Assembly: GCA_013397435.1 (NCBI GenBank)
Contig: VZRG01000358.1
Location: 248,001-312,000 of the forward strand
DNA: 64,000 nt
From: Erythrocercus mccallii
Lineage: Eukaryota; Chordata; Aves; Passeriformes; Dicruridae
Direction of reading: 5' to 3'
Each line of letters opens with the position of its first letter. The stretch's first letter is position 1. This document shows positions 12,042-23,130 of the stretch, in pieces. Below the pieces are notes generated by a model. It saw nothing but the letters and a program-made list of their open reading frames with translations. It made no database searches and had not been told where the DNA came from. Made by a program: the position numbers and the translations under genes.

Positions 12042-12991
12042 TGTGGTGGCTGGTCCCCAGCTGGACACCAGGTGCTGACCAAAGCCGCTCTTTCTTCCCT
12101 CCACAGCTGGACAGGGCACAGAAAACACAACGAAAGGCTTGTGGGTCAAGATGAGAACAGGGAGAGATCACTCATCAATTACTGTCACAGGCAAAACAAA
12201 TTCGACTTGGGGAAAGTTAATTTAGTTTATTAGCAAACAAATCAGAATAGATTAATGAGAAATAAACACAAATCTTAAAAACGCTTTCCCCTCATCCCTC
12301 CTTTCTTCCTGGGCTCAACTTTGCCCCTGAATTCTCCACCTTCTTCCCTAAAATGTCACAGGGGGAAGTGGAATGGTTGTGGTCAGTTCATCACAAGTTG
12401 CCTCTGCCACTCCCTACTCAGAGGGGCACAATCCTCCCACTCCTCCCTTGTTCCAGTGTGGAGTAAGTCCCTCAGGAGACAGTTCTCCATGAACTTTTCC
12501 AGCATGAGTCCTTCTCAGAGGCTGCACTTTATCATGAGCCACTCCAACGTGAGACCTCTGTGGGGTCACAAATCCTTCCAGGAGCTTGCTCTAGCATGGG
12601 CATCCTACAGCGTCCCAGTCTCCTTCAGGCACTCAGCTGCTCTGGAGCAGGGTCCCCCATGGCAGAGGTGCAGGTGGATCTCTGCTCCAATCTGGACATG
12701 AAAGAGCTGCAGGGGCACAGCTGCCTCACCATGGTCAGCACCAGGGGCTGCAGGGGAATCTCAGCTCTGGCACCTGCAGCACCTCCTCTCCCTCCTTCTG
12801 CACCGGCCCTGGTGTCTGAAGAATTTCTCTCACATAGTCTCATTCCCCATTTTTTCTGAAGTTGTGCAGGTTTTTTTTCTGGCTGGAGTATTTGATCCGT
12901 CAGACATGGAGAAGGGTTCTAGGATCTCCCAAAAACCTCCTCTGTAGCCCCCCCCAACTACTAAAGCCTTGCCATGCAAACCTGATAAACA
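12042..12991 (-). mobile_element. Solo endogenous retrovirus LTR (ERVL-like)
   Basis: A roughly 950-bp block is richer in GC than its surroundings. Read on the minus strand, it starts TGTTTATCAGG at 12991 and ends CCACCACA at 12042, giving TG...CA termini. A polyadenylation signal AATAAA lies on the minus strand at 12226-12231, about 185 nt before the LTR's 3' end, which suits an R-U5 boundary. The central part has repeated words of the type 'ctgcag', 'catgggca' and 'ctccaac', and a 'gcaggggaatctcagctc' segment that I recall from passerine ERV LTRs of this type. No primer-binding site, polypurine tract or retroviral ORF lies on either side, so it is a solo LTR left by recombination. The flanks do not give a clean target duplication. 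The open frames 12321-12701, 12560-12859 and 12625-12843 lie inside it and are not genes. Confidence 0.75.
12226..12231 (-). promoter_or_regulatory. Candidate LTR polyadenylation signal
   Basis: AATAAA on the minus strand within the solo LTR. It is placed as expected for the R region. Its activity is unknown. Confidence 0.5.
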
Positions 12992-15099
12992 TAACTTTAA
13001 AGAAAAGTACTAAAATATTTATTTAATGGCAGAACATTGGGTCCAAACCATTTGCAACCTGTAGTCATGCTGAACTTGACTTTAAGAGATAATTTTAGTT
13101 CAGCTTTGCAAGCATGAAAAGAAAACAACTGCAGCAACTACCAGTTAAGAAGCAGAACCTGAGTCAAGTAAAAATCAATTATTTAAAACTCCTGATATAT
13201 TCCTTCCTCCAGCAAATACAAAAAAACAAACAAATTACATGAGTATGTCAATCAGAAATACATAGAGAGGGGAAGAGGCAAGGAGAGAGGGTTGTGCAGT
13301 ATTTATTTTCTTTTGTAAATGTTTAACTTTTAAAAAATAGGGGGTAAATCCCCTAACCTGCAGTTTCATGTGAATATCTTCTATTTACTTTTCTATTAGT
13401 TTCTTTCTTTATTCAACCAGAAATGGAAAACATAGTCCCCTGTTAAGTTCATTGTGAAAAACCACATAACATTAAAAAATAGTCATAATTTAAATCAAAG
13501 ATGTCTTTAAAAGTGGGATTGGACCCCTAATTTTTCCTTAAATAGGCATCTGAGAGTGAAAAGCAACTGTGAAGGTCTCTCCCAGCTTGTGCTACAAGAA
13601 ACTTAATCCATTTATTTACTACTATGGTGTCCTGCTAACAGGAAACAAGCACAAATTAATGAAATGCTTCAATTCTTTATTTAATGCTTATGCTGCATAC
13701 CCAAAGAGAAGGGTGTCCACAGTAAGTTTTTCTTGTGGGTATTTTTGATTTTTAAGCTTTGGTTGTAACAGATGTGTAGCAGTCATTATCAAATTAGTAG
13801 TTATGGTTACTGTAAATGGAAAACAGAAGCAATTATGACAACAAATTATTTCAAAAATATTAGAAAAACAAGATAAGCTCCTATGCTTCTAAGGGCAGCT
13901 GAACAAAACTAGACCTGTAGACCTATAAGACAAGTGAAAAATTTAGCATCAAAGGAAGACATTTTATAGAAAGATTTATTGTTTCCATATGCCAGCTGAA
14001 GCTCATGCTCTGTGAACACCAGTTGGGTTTTCATTCCACAAAAGCTTCTTGTCATGATTTGTGGTTTACATGTTTGTAATCCTTTAGTTTTAATTGCATT
14101 ACATAATTCTGACATGGAAGATTACTTTTGTTTCATACCAGTGTGCCCAAGTGAGATCAGTAACCTCCAAGAAGGGTGTAAATGAAGAAAGAAATTGAGT
14201 GTTTTGTTTGAGGAACCAGCTTCCCCCCAGCCTTCAAACTAATTGATTTTGTGAAATAATTTATTTACAGAATTTACTTTGATCATACGTTAGGGTGTTT
14301 TTGTTTGCATTTTCTAAATAGCTCTTTGGTTTACTTTATTATTTGTCTTGTACCAATGGATTCATAAAGCTTGAGACAAGTTCCTTTAGTCAGAGAAAAT
14401 GACAGACTCCTCTAATGAGGGGTGTCTGACACTGGAGATAAAGAAGAGAAGAATGTACTAATCTTGCAGCAGAAAGTGCATCAACTGAAAATATTTACTG
14501 TTCCTATTAAAAATGAATTAACAAAAACAGGTGGCCTTTTAATTGAAGCCTTTATCACTCTTTGCTCAATTTCATTTAAATGCAAATTTGAAATCCTTTC
14601 TCTAAGCCAATAGAAAGTTGTAACTGAACAAGAACACCATTTTACTAATGATTCAATTACGTGGTAAACCATTAGGCTTATTATGGGATATGCTGGAAAT
14701 ATTAAGGCATTCAGAAAGGACCCTTTTTTGAAGTGTACATTTGTAAACTTCCAAACTCATCACCAATACAAGATACTTCGTTGAGTTTGGTAGAACATTT
14801 ATTTCAATTCAGCCTTAAACATGATGTTCTTCTTTCTTTTGGGCTGTATATCTCCTTTTTCTCTTAGAAGGGGAGCTTTATAGTCAGATGAGCCAAATCT
14901 TGCCATAGCTGTAAAAAAAACAGCTTCCTTAATACTGAGGTCTGACATTACAGGCTCTGTTCAATTCCTTGGTAAGTGGCAGTAAGTTAAGGGCCTATAC
15001 TGAAAACTGAAGCCTTCAGCTCTTGCTAAGTGGTGACATCTATGCAGGGTGATTCTTCTGAGTGATCTGGAGACATGATTTGTGCATCCTTCCAGAATA
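12992..15099. other. AT-rich sequence, no gene seen
   Basis: No repeat family or coding frame is recognised. A small inverted repeat, AGGGG/CCCCT, lies near 13339-13357. The paired open frames 14422-14613 (+) and 14481-14672 (-) overlap on opposite strands and show no domain. Confidence 0.5.
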
Positions 15100-15237
15100 C
15101 CTCTCCTCTCCTCTCCTCTCCTCTCCTCTCCTCTCCTCTCCTCTCCTCTCCTCTCCTCTCCTCTCCTCTCCTCTCCTCTCCTCTCCTCTCCTCTCCTCTC
15201 CTCTCCTCTCCTCTCCTCTCCTCTCCTCTCCTCTCCT
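15100..15237. repeat. Perfect (CTCTC)27 pentanucleotide array
   Basis: Twenty-seven uninterrupted copies of CTCTC run from 15101 to 15235. The strands are pure pyrimidine and pure purine, so triplex (H-DNA) formation is possible. A 5-bp period contains no stop codon in any frame, which explains the stacked Leu-Ser-Ser-Pro (plus) and Arg-Gly-Glu-Glu (minus) open frames here. None of those is a protein. Confidence 0.98.
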
Positions 15238-17511
15238 TCTTTCACAGAAATTTGGTTCACTTTACCCACTTGTCAAAAAGATTTTTTTGCCACATCCTAG
15301 CATGTTAACTTTAATCTACATTGATATATGGAGCAGATTCATAATTAGGTTGAATTTTTCTTTGAAATGTTTGTAGTCTACACTAGGGTGAAACATTTTC
15401 CTAAAAAAGCTGTCACAAAATAGCTGAGAGGAAGGCAACTTTATCCTGGCTGCTCCTCACAGTTCAGGCAAAATATCTGGCACAAGGAAACTTCTCTTCC
15501 TGTGTGTATACTCTGAGTATTGTATTTAGAATTTAAAAAAAAAACACATACAAAAACCCAAACAAAACAAAAGCCCCAAATTAAAATCATAATAAAAAAG
15601 CAAAATACGCCTCTGTTGTCACAGCCATCTCTAACAACACAAACTGGCTTTTAAGAAAGAAGAATTAGCCTCTTGGAGCCTGTAGCACTACCTAGAGTCT
15701 GCATGCTCTGCTCAGTGCTTAATTGTGCCCCTTTATTTGGGTTTTTTGCTTTTTTTTTCCATTCTAGTTTTATTAAATATATATAAACTAAATAAACACA
15801 AAACAGACAAACCAACAGACAAAAAAGCAGCAAAAACCCGAAAAAGCCACCTCAGAATGGCATGGAGATATTAATATAAAAGGGGCAAAAAGAAGTCACA
15901 GCTAGAGAAGAAAAAAGAATTTGTACCTTAGAGACAGTAAAAGACAAAGAAACAATAAGAGACATACAATTGTTTTTCACAGTAATATTTATCCCTCTTA
16001 GAGTATTAAGGAACATTTTTATTGTGTTTTCCACTTCTGTGCTGCATCTTCACAACAAACATTTTAGGAAGGGGTCATATATACCTTCCATAATTCAGCT
16101 ATCACAGGTTAGTGTGGTAATTTCGGACCATGAGCAGGAATATTTTTCATCTGTTGGGAAAAAAAAAAAAAGTAGTAGGCCATATCAAAACTCTCAGGAC
16201 TGTGTAAAAAGCAATTTTTTCAGCTTCCAAGTTCAAAAGTTCACATCAGAGGTGTGGTTGCATGTGATTCGTTTTGCATATGAAAGAAATAGTCTCATGA
16301 CTTTCCATATTAACAATCCACTGTCATTATAATATTAAGTACACTGGGTAGGATGATACATTGCCCAGGATAATATAAGTTGACATATACAAAGGAAGCG
16401 TAAGAAAGCTTAGCTCCTGATATTGCTATTTTGCTTCTGGGTATCTCTGAAATGCTGAATATATTTTTCATTTGATCTTAGCTTAATGCAGGCATCAGCT
16501 GTTTGCAAAGGGAAAAGCAGAATTAAAAAAATTCCAGCCATCATTCAGCCAAACATTTAACTCAAAGAGTTTTCCAGTAATTGGTGAACTATTTAGATCC
16601 CTCTGACACCTACACAAACTATTGTGCAGAAAATGGGTAAATTGAGGCATGCAGCTAACAGCTGTCTCCATAGGAGCCCATTTAATTCATTACTAACCTG
16701 TTTTTTTCCATAACCAAGTCAAGGGCATGGTATTTGGATTTTTACTCCCTGCTTTCCTTGGTAGCAGGAGGGATCCTTCCCAGGCTGCAGAGGCAGACGA
16801 GGCACAGGCAATCTGCAACGGCTGATGCAGCTTCTTCTCCCTGAATAAGGAACTAATCCAATTGACACACAGTGAAGTAAACACACAGTGACACATTTGT
16901 AGACAAACTGTCATAGTCTCAATTATTCCCTCCAAAAAATTATTTCTGAACTGCAGGCATGGATTTTTAAAAGTCTGCCAGCCTCAGCAGCTAATACATT
17001 TCTATAAAACCCAATCATGGGGGAAAACTTAATTTCAGAATAATGTAGTACATTTCCTTTCATCTCCTAGTAAATCTCTCTTGCACATTGCACTGAAAAA
17101 AAGTGCAAATTTTTTTTCACACTATAAATATTTTAGTATAACTTGTGTTCTAAAAGTTTAAAATTTCTGTTTTCTTTCTGGTTTTTATTACATATTTGAT
17201 TTATGCTTTGAAAAGCTAGCTGACTTTTTCCTGTCTAAAAATGTCTTTTCTTACCCCAAAACATATGCAGAACATATTTGAAAATATTTATCTTGGTTTG
17301 GTGTGTACTAAATATTGGATTTTCAAAATAAAGATTGGTTAAATTTTTTTCTCACTGAATACTGGAGTCATGCAGTGCAATGAAATTGGAACTTTACCTG
17401 CCTTCCAAGGAGCCTCTAAACTACAGTGTTGTTATTGTGGGAGCTGAGTGTAGATCCCTTTGAGCCTTTTGCAACAAAGGAAATATAAACTATTTAAAGA
17501 GGGTGATGTAC
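15238..17511. other. AT-rich sequence, no gene seen
   Basis: An A/C-rich low-complexity stretch lies at about 15535-15600, and a poly(T) run lies in 'gctttttttttcc' near 15749. The 120-codon plus frame at 15970-16332 includes a poly(A)-encoded Lys run and no recognisable domain, so I do not call it. Confidence 0.5.
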
Positions 17512-17518
17512 TTACCTG
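17510..17518 (-). promoter_or_regulatory. Perfect consensus splice donor
   Basis: On the minus strand the sequence is CAGGTAAGT, fully complementary to the U1 snRNA 5' end. It closes the 136-codon open frame upstream. About one such 9-mer every 130 kb of double-strand scan is expected by chance, so the match alone is not proof. Confidence 0.45.
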
Positions 17519-17922
17519 TCAAGCTCTACCACATACCCTTCTAGTATGAATGCCTCCTTTCTGAGCAGAAGAGTGTTATCATGCCCTACCATTACATATT
17601 TGTAAGGGGTAAAGAAGGACTTGTTTTCTAGAGCATTTGCTGACGATTCCCTTAGACTGTAAATACTTTCAACTACTGTGCTGTTAGAAACAGCGCCAGG
17701 CAAACAGTTGATGTGCCCAAGTTCATTAGCACAGCTGCAGAATTTGGAGGAAAGATGAATTTCCCTGACCACTAGAGAAATAAACATCAAGAGGTGTTTA
17801 TGGCATGGTGAATTCTTCTTAGGCAAGTCTCTAGGTTGTCCTTCTTTATTTTCGTGGGCCTGAGTGACAGTCTTTCTGGAGGGTTTTAGAGCTTGTGATT
17901 TATGAAGCAGATCATCAACCAT
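17512..17922 (-). CDS. Candidate host exon, function unknown
   Basis: I do not recognise this protein. The frame has 136 codons from an ATG at 17922. That ATG has A at -3 and G at +4, a favourable Kozak context, and an in-frame TAA three codons upstream. The frame ends at a TAA that is part of CAG|GTAAGT, a full nine-base consensus donor with its cut between 17516 and 17515. If real, it would be a first coding exon ending in phase 2 after '...GYVVELD'. Residues 1-35 are polar and basic. Around residues 44-52 there is a short hydrophobic stretch (LLMFISLVV), too short and too near charges to be a firm membrane segment. Four cysteines are present, including 'CSC'. Frames of this length can arise by chance in 64 kb, so this is a candidate only. 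A noncoding first exon is the main alternative. Confidence 0.28.
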   Translation of the reverse strand: MVDDLLHKSQALKPSRKTVTQAHENKEGQPRDLPKKNSPCHKHLLMFISLVVREIHLSSKFCSCANELGHINCLPGAVSNSTVVESIYSLRESSANALENKSFFTPYKYVMVGHDNTLLLRKEAFILEGYVVELDR

Positions 17923-17973
17923 ATTTTGTTACTTCAATAATTCATGCTTAACCTTCAGTTAACTCTAGATTAG

Positions 17974-17999
17974 TTGATAAGATTTATATATCTTATCAA
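17974..17999. repeat. Perfect 10-bp inverted repeat, 6-nt loop
   Basis: TTGATAAGAT at 17974-17983 pairs with ATCTTATCAA at 17990-17999, with loop TTATAT. It lies about 50 bp upstream (minus-strand sense) of the candidate exon ATG at 17922. A functional link is not shown. Confidence 0.9.
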
Positions 18000-18952
18000 G
18001 GAAAGATATATAGAATTGAGGAAAGAATTTTTAGAAACTATTTAAGGCACTATTTGAGCTAATTATCACTGATGTGCAGAGCAAAGGCTGGTAATTACCT
18101 GGTAAAAGGAGGCAGAGACGAGTAAGCATCTTTCAAATTATATGTAGCTTCTTTCTTTTGGATTTTTGAACTATGAATCATAATCTGGAATTAAGCTCCT
18201 GTTCAAAATTCCCCGTTAAGATATTTTTTTACTCCCTTTACTTTGAGAAAAGACAAAAGTACAAAATAAACAAAAATCTGAAGAGAGAGAGAGGGAATAG
18301 TTAGCAGCTTGGCAGGTTACCCACCAGTGCTGTAGGAAACTTAAATCCCTTACATGGATGCAGAGAACTAAAGAGCATCTCTATTACAAGACTGTCCTGT
18401 GAAAGCTGAAGGGTGAATTTTCTGATCCTGAATATTTTATTATTTTTCTGCCTTCACCATGATCTGTTTGCTACTCTGGTACAAATCTGACTTTCTAATA
18501 TCCTTTGGAGCTACTAAATAATATACAAATAAGTTTTACTTATTGGGAGAAAGAGACAAATATGCTGCATTGTCTGGTGACCACTCCCATAATGTATATA
18601 TCCAGGTCTGTACTGCTATGTAATCTGTCAGGTTGTTTGTTGTTTAGTAGGGGCTTTTCTTCTCAGCATGCTCTGAAACTAAAGGATTATGTGCTTGTAA
18701 TAAGGAAGCATTTCTTCTGGCACAGTCTGAAACTCTCAGAAATTTCAACTTGAACAAGAGTTTCAAGTAACTAATTAACTCCTGGCAGGATTCAGCTCCA
18801 GCACCTTGTGTATGCAGGGTCTTACAGTCTAGGCAGCAGAGAATTGGTTTTAAAAATGTCACTAGTGGCTAAATGGAAACTGAAAAAGATGATAAAGATT
18901 GATGCCTATTCCAAAATAACTACTGAGATTCAGAGTGGAAAGGTTGAAGTAC

Positions 18953-18975
18953 TTTTTTTTTTGGGGGGGGGGGGG
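18953..18975. repeat. T10G13 homopolymer junction
   Basis: Ten T are followed directly by thirteen G. Long G runs are rare and often misread in sequencing, so the exact length is doubtful. Confidence 0.9.
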
Positions 18976-20710
18976 TGGAAATTACACAGAATTTAAATGA
19001 AAGGTGAACATATTTAGTTCTGAACACTTATTAATTCTCAACTAGAAGTTCCCAGTTCAAATTCAGTTCAGTGAAGCCCTTGAATATCCACAGTGAACCT
19101 GTGTGGCAGCAATCCTTATGTGCTTTCTCAGAATTCTTAATGCTTTCAATTACCTGAAAAAATTACTCTTTGAAAAAGTATTAGAAGACTGAAGCAAATG
19201 ACATCTGTGCATCTAATTATGGAGAACAATCCTGTGCTTCAAAATTTTTATTATTGTTCTTTGAAGGTGTGCTAATGTTTACTGTTCCATTGAAGAGCAA
19301 TTTTGCTTAGATAAGCAATGTACTTACACTGAGTCTCTGACTTAGCTTTTTCCATCTTGTAATTTTTTTCATCCCTTTGTTAATTAGCTCAGTTGTCAAG
19401 AATACTGGAATTTTCCTCATAGTTAATTTTCAAAACTATATGTGTATCTCATTTGTTTTACTTCTTCGTTGAGTCTTTGCAGCATTTGTAGGAGACAGTA
19501 CCTCAAAGTGTGATGTAAAAGATCTTGAAGCCTCTGATTTTTGCTTTAGATTAGCTTTAATAAAACCTACAAAGAACAATGAAGACTCTTGCAGATATCC
19601 TGGAATAAGTCTTCTTTATTGCTCTAAAACACAAACTGGCAGCTGTATTTTGCAGTCAGTAGGCTTGTATCAATGCACGGGCTCAAAAAACATGTTACAA
19701 AAGAAAAGCCAAAATGCTTAGGTGAAGAATGTTATGCACATACAGTGGCTGGCTCCATGAAACACTTCCTAGTATCTACACTACCTTTGTGTTTGCCCTG
19801 CGTATGGTTGTTTCCATCTATAGAAATTATATTGCCACAGCAATTCTTTTCCTCACTCTACTCTTGCTTTATAGAACAAGTAATTGCATAAACTGTAAAG
19901 GATCAAGGACTCATGTTGCAGATGTGCATGCCTACATGTGCACACGCACACAGGAGAGCTGCCAAGACCCCATCCGGAAGCCACACTCCCGTGAAGGGAA
20001 TACGATGACAGCTCAGTATCACACTCTGCCCCCCACACAGGGGTCATAGAAAATAAATTCTTTATCCAGCTGCAAGTGGATTTGGGAGAACATTAAACAG
20101 AGACAGAGCATGGCTATGACTCAGCTGTTAACACCTCTCACAAAAAGGGACATGCACCAGAACTTTAAAGGCAGGAGATGAGCTTAATGTCTCATCATAG
20201 TGGTGTCTTTACTAGAAATGTGTTCCCACAGTTATAATCACCTGCAGCCTGGGAATCCTTCTTAGGATGAGATCGACAGCTGAAGTGCTGTAGCTGCAGA
20301 TTTCTTCTCTAAATATAATTGTCTCTGTTTTGCTGATAGGGAGCATGAAGGGCCCTTTGAAGGTCATGGAGAGGCTTGGATAGAGAAGGAATAGCAAGAA
20401 CTACTGTGGCTCTCAGCCTAGTCCCGGTTACTTTCAGACATATGTTCATTGTGAGGCATATCATTCTTGTACTCATAATTATAAAAAGGAACTTCAAATT
20501 TAATTTCACCTAATTTTATTTTATTTTCCTCTGGTATTACTTGAATGCCAATATTTCTGGTATTTCAGTTTTTCTTTATGTATTTAATACCAGTAGAAAA
20601 GACATTTTATGTCTCAGGTTTTGTTATTTTTGTAATGTACATTCATCAAAATAAAGAAATACTATTTTTCACCATAAAAATAATTTACAAAAATTCCAAC
20701 TAAATATCTA

Positions 20711-20774
20711 TTTCCTTCCTCCCTTCCTTCCTTCCTTCCTTCCTTCCTTCCTTCCTTCCTTCCTTCCTTCCTTC
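20711..20774. repeat. (CTTC)n tetranucleotide microsatellite
   Basis: About thirteen uninterrupted CTTC units lie at 20722-20774, preceded by an imperfect TTTCCTTCCTCC lead-in. The strand is pure pyrimidine. Confidence 0.97.
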
Positions 20775-23035
20775 GATAATACCTGAAACAGAGGGGATAC
20801 ACAGGAGGGACAGAAACAACTTGGCTTCTCCTGGAAACCTAGTTTAAGTTACTAAATTCTGAGAATGGCAAAAGGAAATCCAGATGCCAGCTATCCTCAG
20901 GACAAGATGTTTGTTAATTATTTTTGCATTTTGTTTTTCCCAAAATTGCTGTTGTTATTATTCTATTTTGGTTTAAGAGCAATAATTAACACTTATTTCT
21001 ACTTTGGTTAATTATTTATGTAATACCTTCACCCTTAGTTAAATGTATCTTCTTGGAAACCTTGGAGACAAAAAGAACGCTTCCAAACCAGCCAAACCAA
21101 CTTCACAACAGAATTGAAAGTCAGAGGATCTTAGTTTTTTCACTCAGTAATCTTTGATTAATTGGAAAGGAAATAAATAAATAAACAAACAACACTCTCA
21201 TAGACTTCTGAGAATGGTGATTTCAAGTATTCACTCAACAAGTACCTATTTATAAAATTTTATGAGATAATTTATGAGCAATTGTATTAGTTAGATGAAA
21301 AATAACTTCCAAGTAATTCTTTTTAACTGTACCCAAGCTCTAAATCCACCCAGCATTAGAATACAAAATGTAATCTTGAAATGTAAGGAAAAGAAAAAAA
21401 ACCAAACCTGATACTAAATATGGAAAATAAAGGAAAAAAGAGCAGGAACAAAAGACAGAAAAATGAGGCAGAAGCACAACACTGTGTAGGAAAACACATA
21501 TCAAATTTACAGAATTTACCTAATGAAAGTACAATGGGAAAGAAAATATTAAACTAAAGAATATGTTCCAATGATTTAAACCATGAACTTTCTAAAAGTT
21601 TAGTGAAAGAGACCTTTTGAGGGTCTCTCATGTATTACAACATCTTCTTGCAAAACATTTCTTGCTGACTGCAAAATGAAAGAATGTGAAGGTTGATATT
21701 TAATAGCCTGGAGCAGCTACAATCCACAGAGCCACAAAGTATAAGGTTGGCATTATAGAGAATATGTTTCTGTTGAGCGTTCCTGATATGTTCCAGGAAA
21801 ACAATTGAATACTTATCCAGTCCATCAATTATTTTTGTGTCAGACAATGAGAGTATAATACTATAGTCCTTGATTAAGAATGGAGTAAATTGATTAAATT
21901 TCCAAGTGAAGATTATCTTTTATTAACCATCTCTAGCTATAAGTAACATAACGTTCCAGTAAAAACTGTCTAAAACTTTTTCCTTAATACAAGCTTGTTT
22001 TCCTTGCTTGTGACAACCAGGAATCAGGGTAGAACATACTTCTGCATACTAGCCTGGGGTACAAAGTCCCCGTGAAGGACTAGGTGAGAACATGACTGAT
22101 ACCTGAAAAGAAACCTAAAAATTCTGTGTTATTGAACTTTGAGGAAGTTTACAATTTAAATCACTGAAACATTTTTTTCAATGTACCTATGTCTTCCACA
22201 ACTTTTCCTGAAGTACTCTAACAGGTTTTACATCTGCTCTCTTTAGTATTTTTATTCTTTTATTCATTGTCTTTTCCAGAATTAGGAAATTATCATAAGA
22301 GGATAAGATATCTAAATGATGTGAAGTCAGAAAAACAGCAGTGATTAGCAACTGGTTTCCACAAATGTCTGGAAAGCAACTGTGTCAGCCTATGCCAGCA
22401 TGTAAATTTGCACACATATACATACTCAAACACCACTCTCATGTACTTAACATATCAAATAAACATTTATAGGAGATGGAAAAAAGGAAATAACTACTAC
22501 AAAAACACTGTTAGTATAGAGTCATTTCTACTAACTAGTTATAGCTTTGTAAATGGTATGCATTAGTAGGCATTAAAAAAAAAAAAGCAAACCACCATGA
22601 TGTAGTTCTAGAAACTGAAAGCAATTTCCAAAGCAAATAATATGTACAATAGCATTATATAGTAAATTTGGAGCAGCTGCTGTTACTGACATTACAGATG
22701 GTTACAAAGTGTATAATTTAGGTTTTCTGTAACAGTAAGTGGAAAAGCTGTTTAAACATAGATTCAGAATTTTGGTTTTTTCCAGATCTCATAATTGTGG
22801 ACACATACACTCAAAGTCTGTGTTTGGACCCATTTTTATTATGAATTTGTTTGCATGTTGTTTGATTCTTGGATTTTTACTGGATTCTCTAGGAAGGTGA
22901 TTGTTTCAGGACATTAACTGCTTTTCAACTTAATAGAAATTTGGAAACAGTCAAGCTCTCTGTAGTCTAGATGCAGCCCATCTGAGGCTGAGGAAATACA
23001 TGGTGAAAGATGAGAAATTTATCATATTCAACACT
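20775..23035. other. AT-rich sequence, no gene seen
   Basis: An (AAAT)n/(AAAC)n run lies near 21171-21192. No coding frame or repeat family is recognised. The minus frame 21635-21847 shows no domain. Confidence 0.5.
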
Positions 23036-23130
23036 AGAATCATAGAATTGCATAGAATTCCATAGAATTGGAAGAGACGCCCAAGAATATCCAATCCAGT
23101 TGTCCACCTGGCACTACCACTGTAATCGTA
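23036..23130 (-). mobile_element. CR1-type 3' end scrap
   Basis: AGAATCATAGAATTG with two further CATAGAATT units, then 'ggaagagacgcccaagaat' and 'ccaatccagttgtccacc', matches the complement of a CR1 3' terminus (tail repeats, then 'gatnnttgnggtcncttcca'). Only about 100 bp is convincing. The right limit is uncertain and could extend to about 23180. Confidence 0.6.

Larger units (their letters stand above)
17923..20710. other. AT-rich sequence with two small structures
   Basis: Contents are the inverted repeat at 17974-17999 and the T10G13 tract at 18953-18975. No gene is recognised. The overlapping frames at 19673-20049 show no domain. Confidence 0.5.

Noticed and set aside
12321..12859. 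Frames of 126, 99 and 72 codons
   Set aside because: They fall wholly inside the solo LTR and do not resemble a retroviral or host protein.
14961..15376. Stack of long open frames on both strands, with Leu-Ser-Ser-Pro and Arg-Gly-Glu-Glu repeats
   Set aside because: They are translations of the CTCTC pentamer array, which has no stop codon in any frame.
15970..16332. 120-codon plus-strand frame
   Set aside because: It has a poly(A)-derived Lys run, hydrophobic chance-like composition and no domain or splice context.
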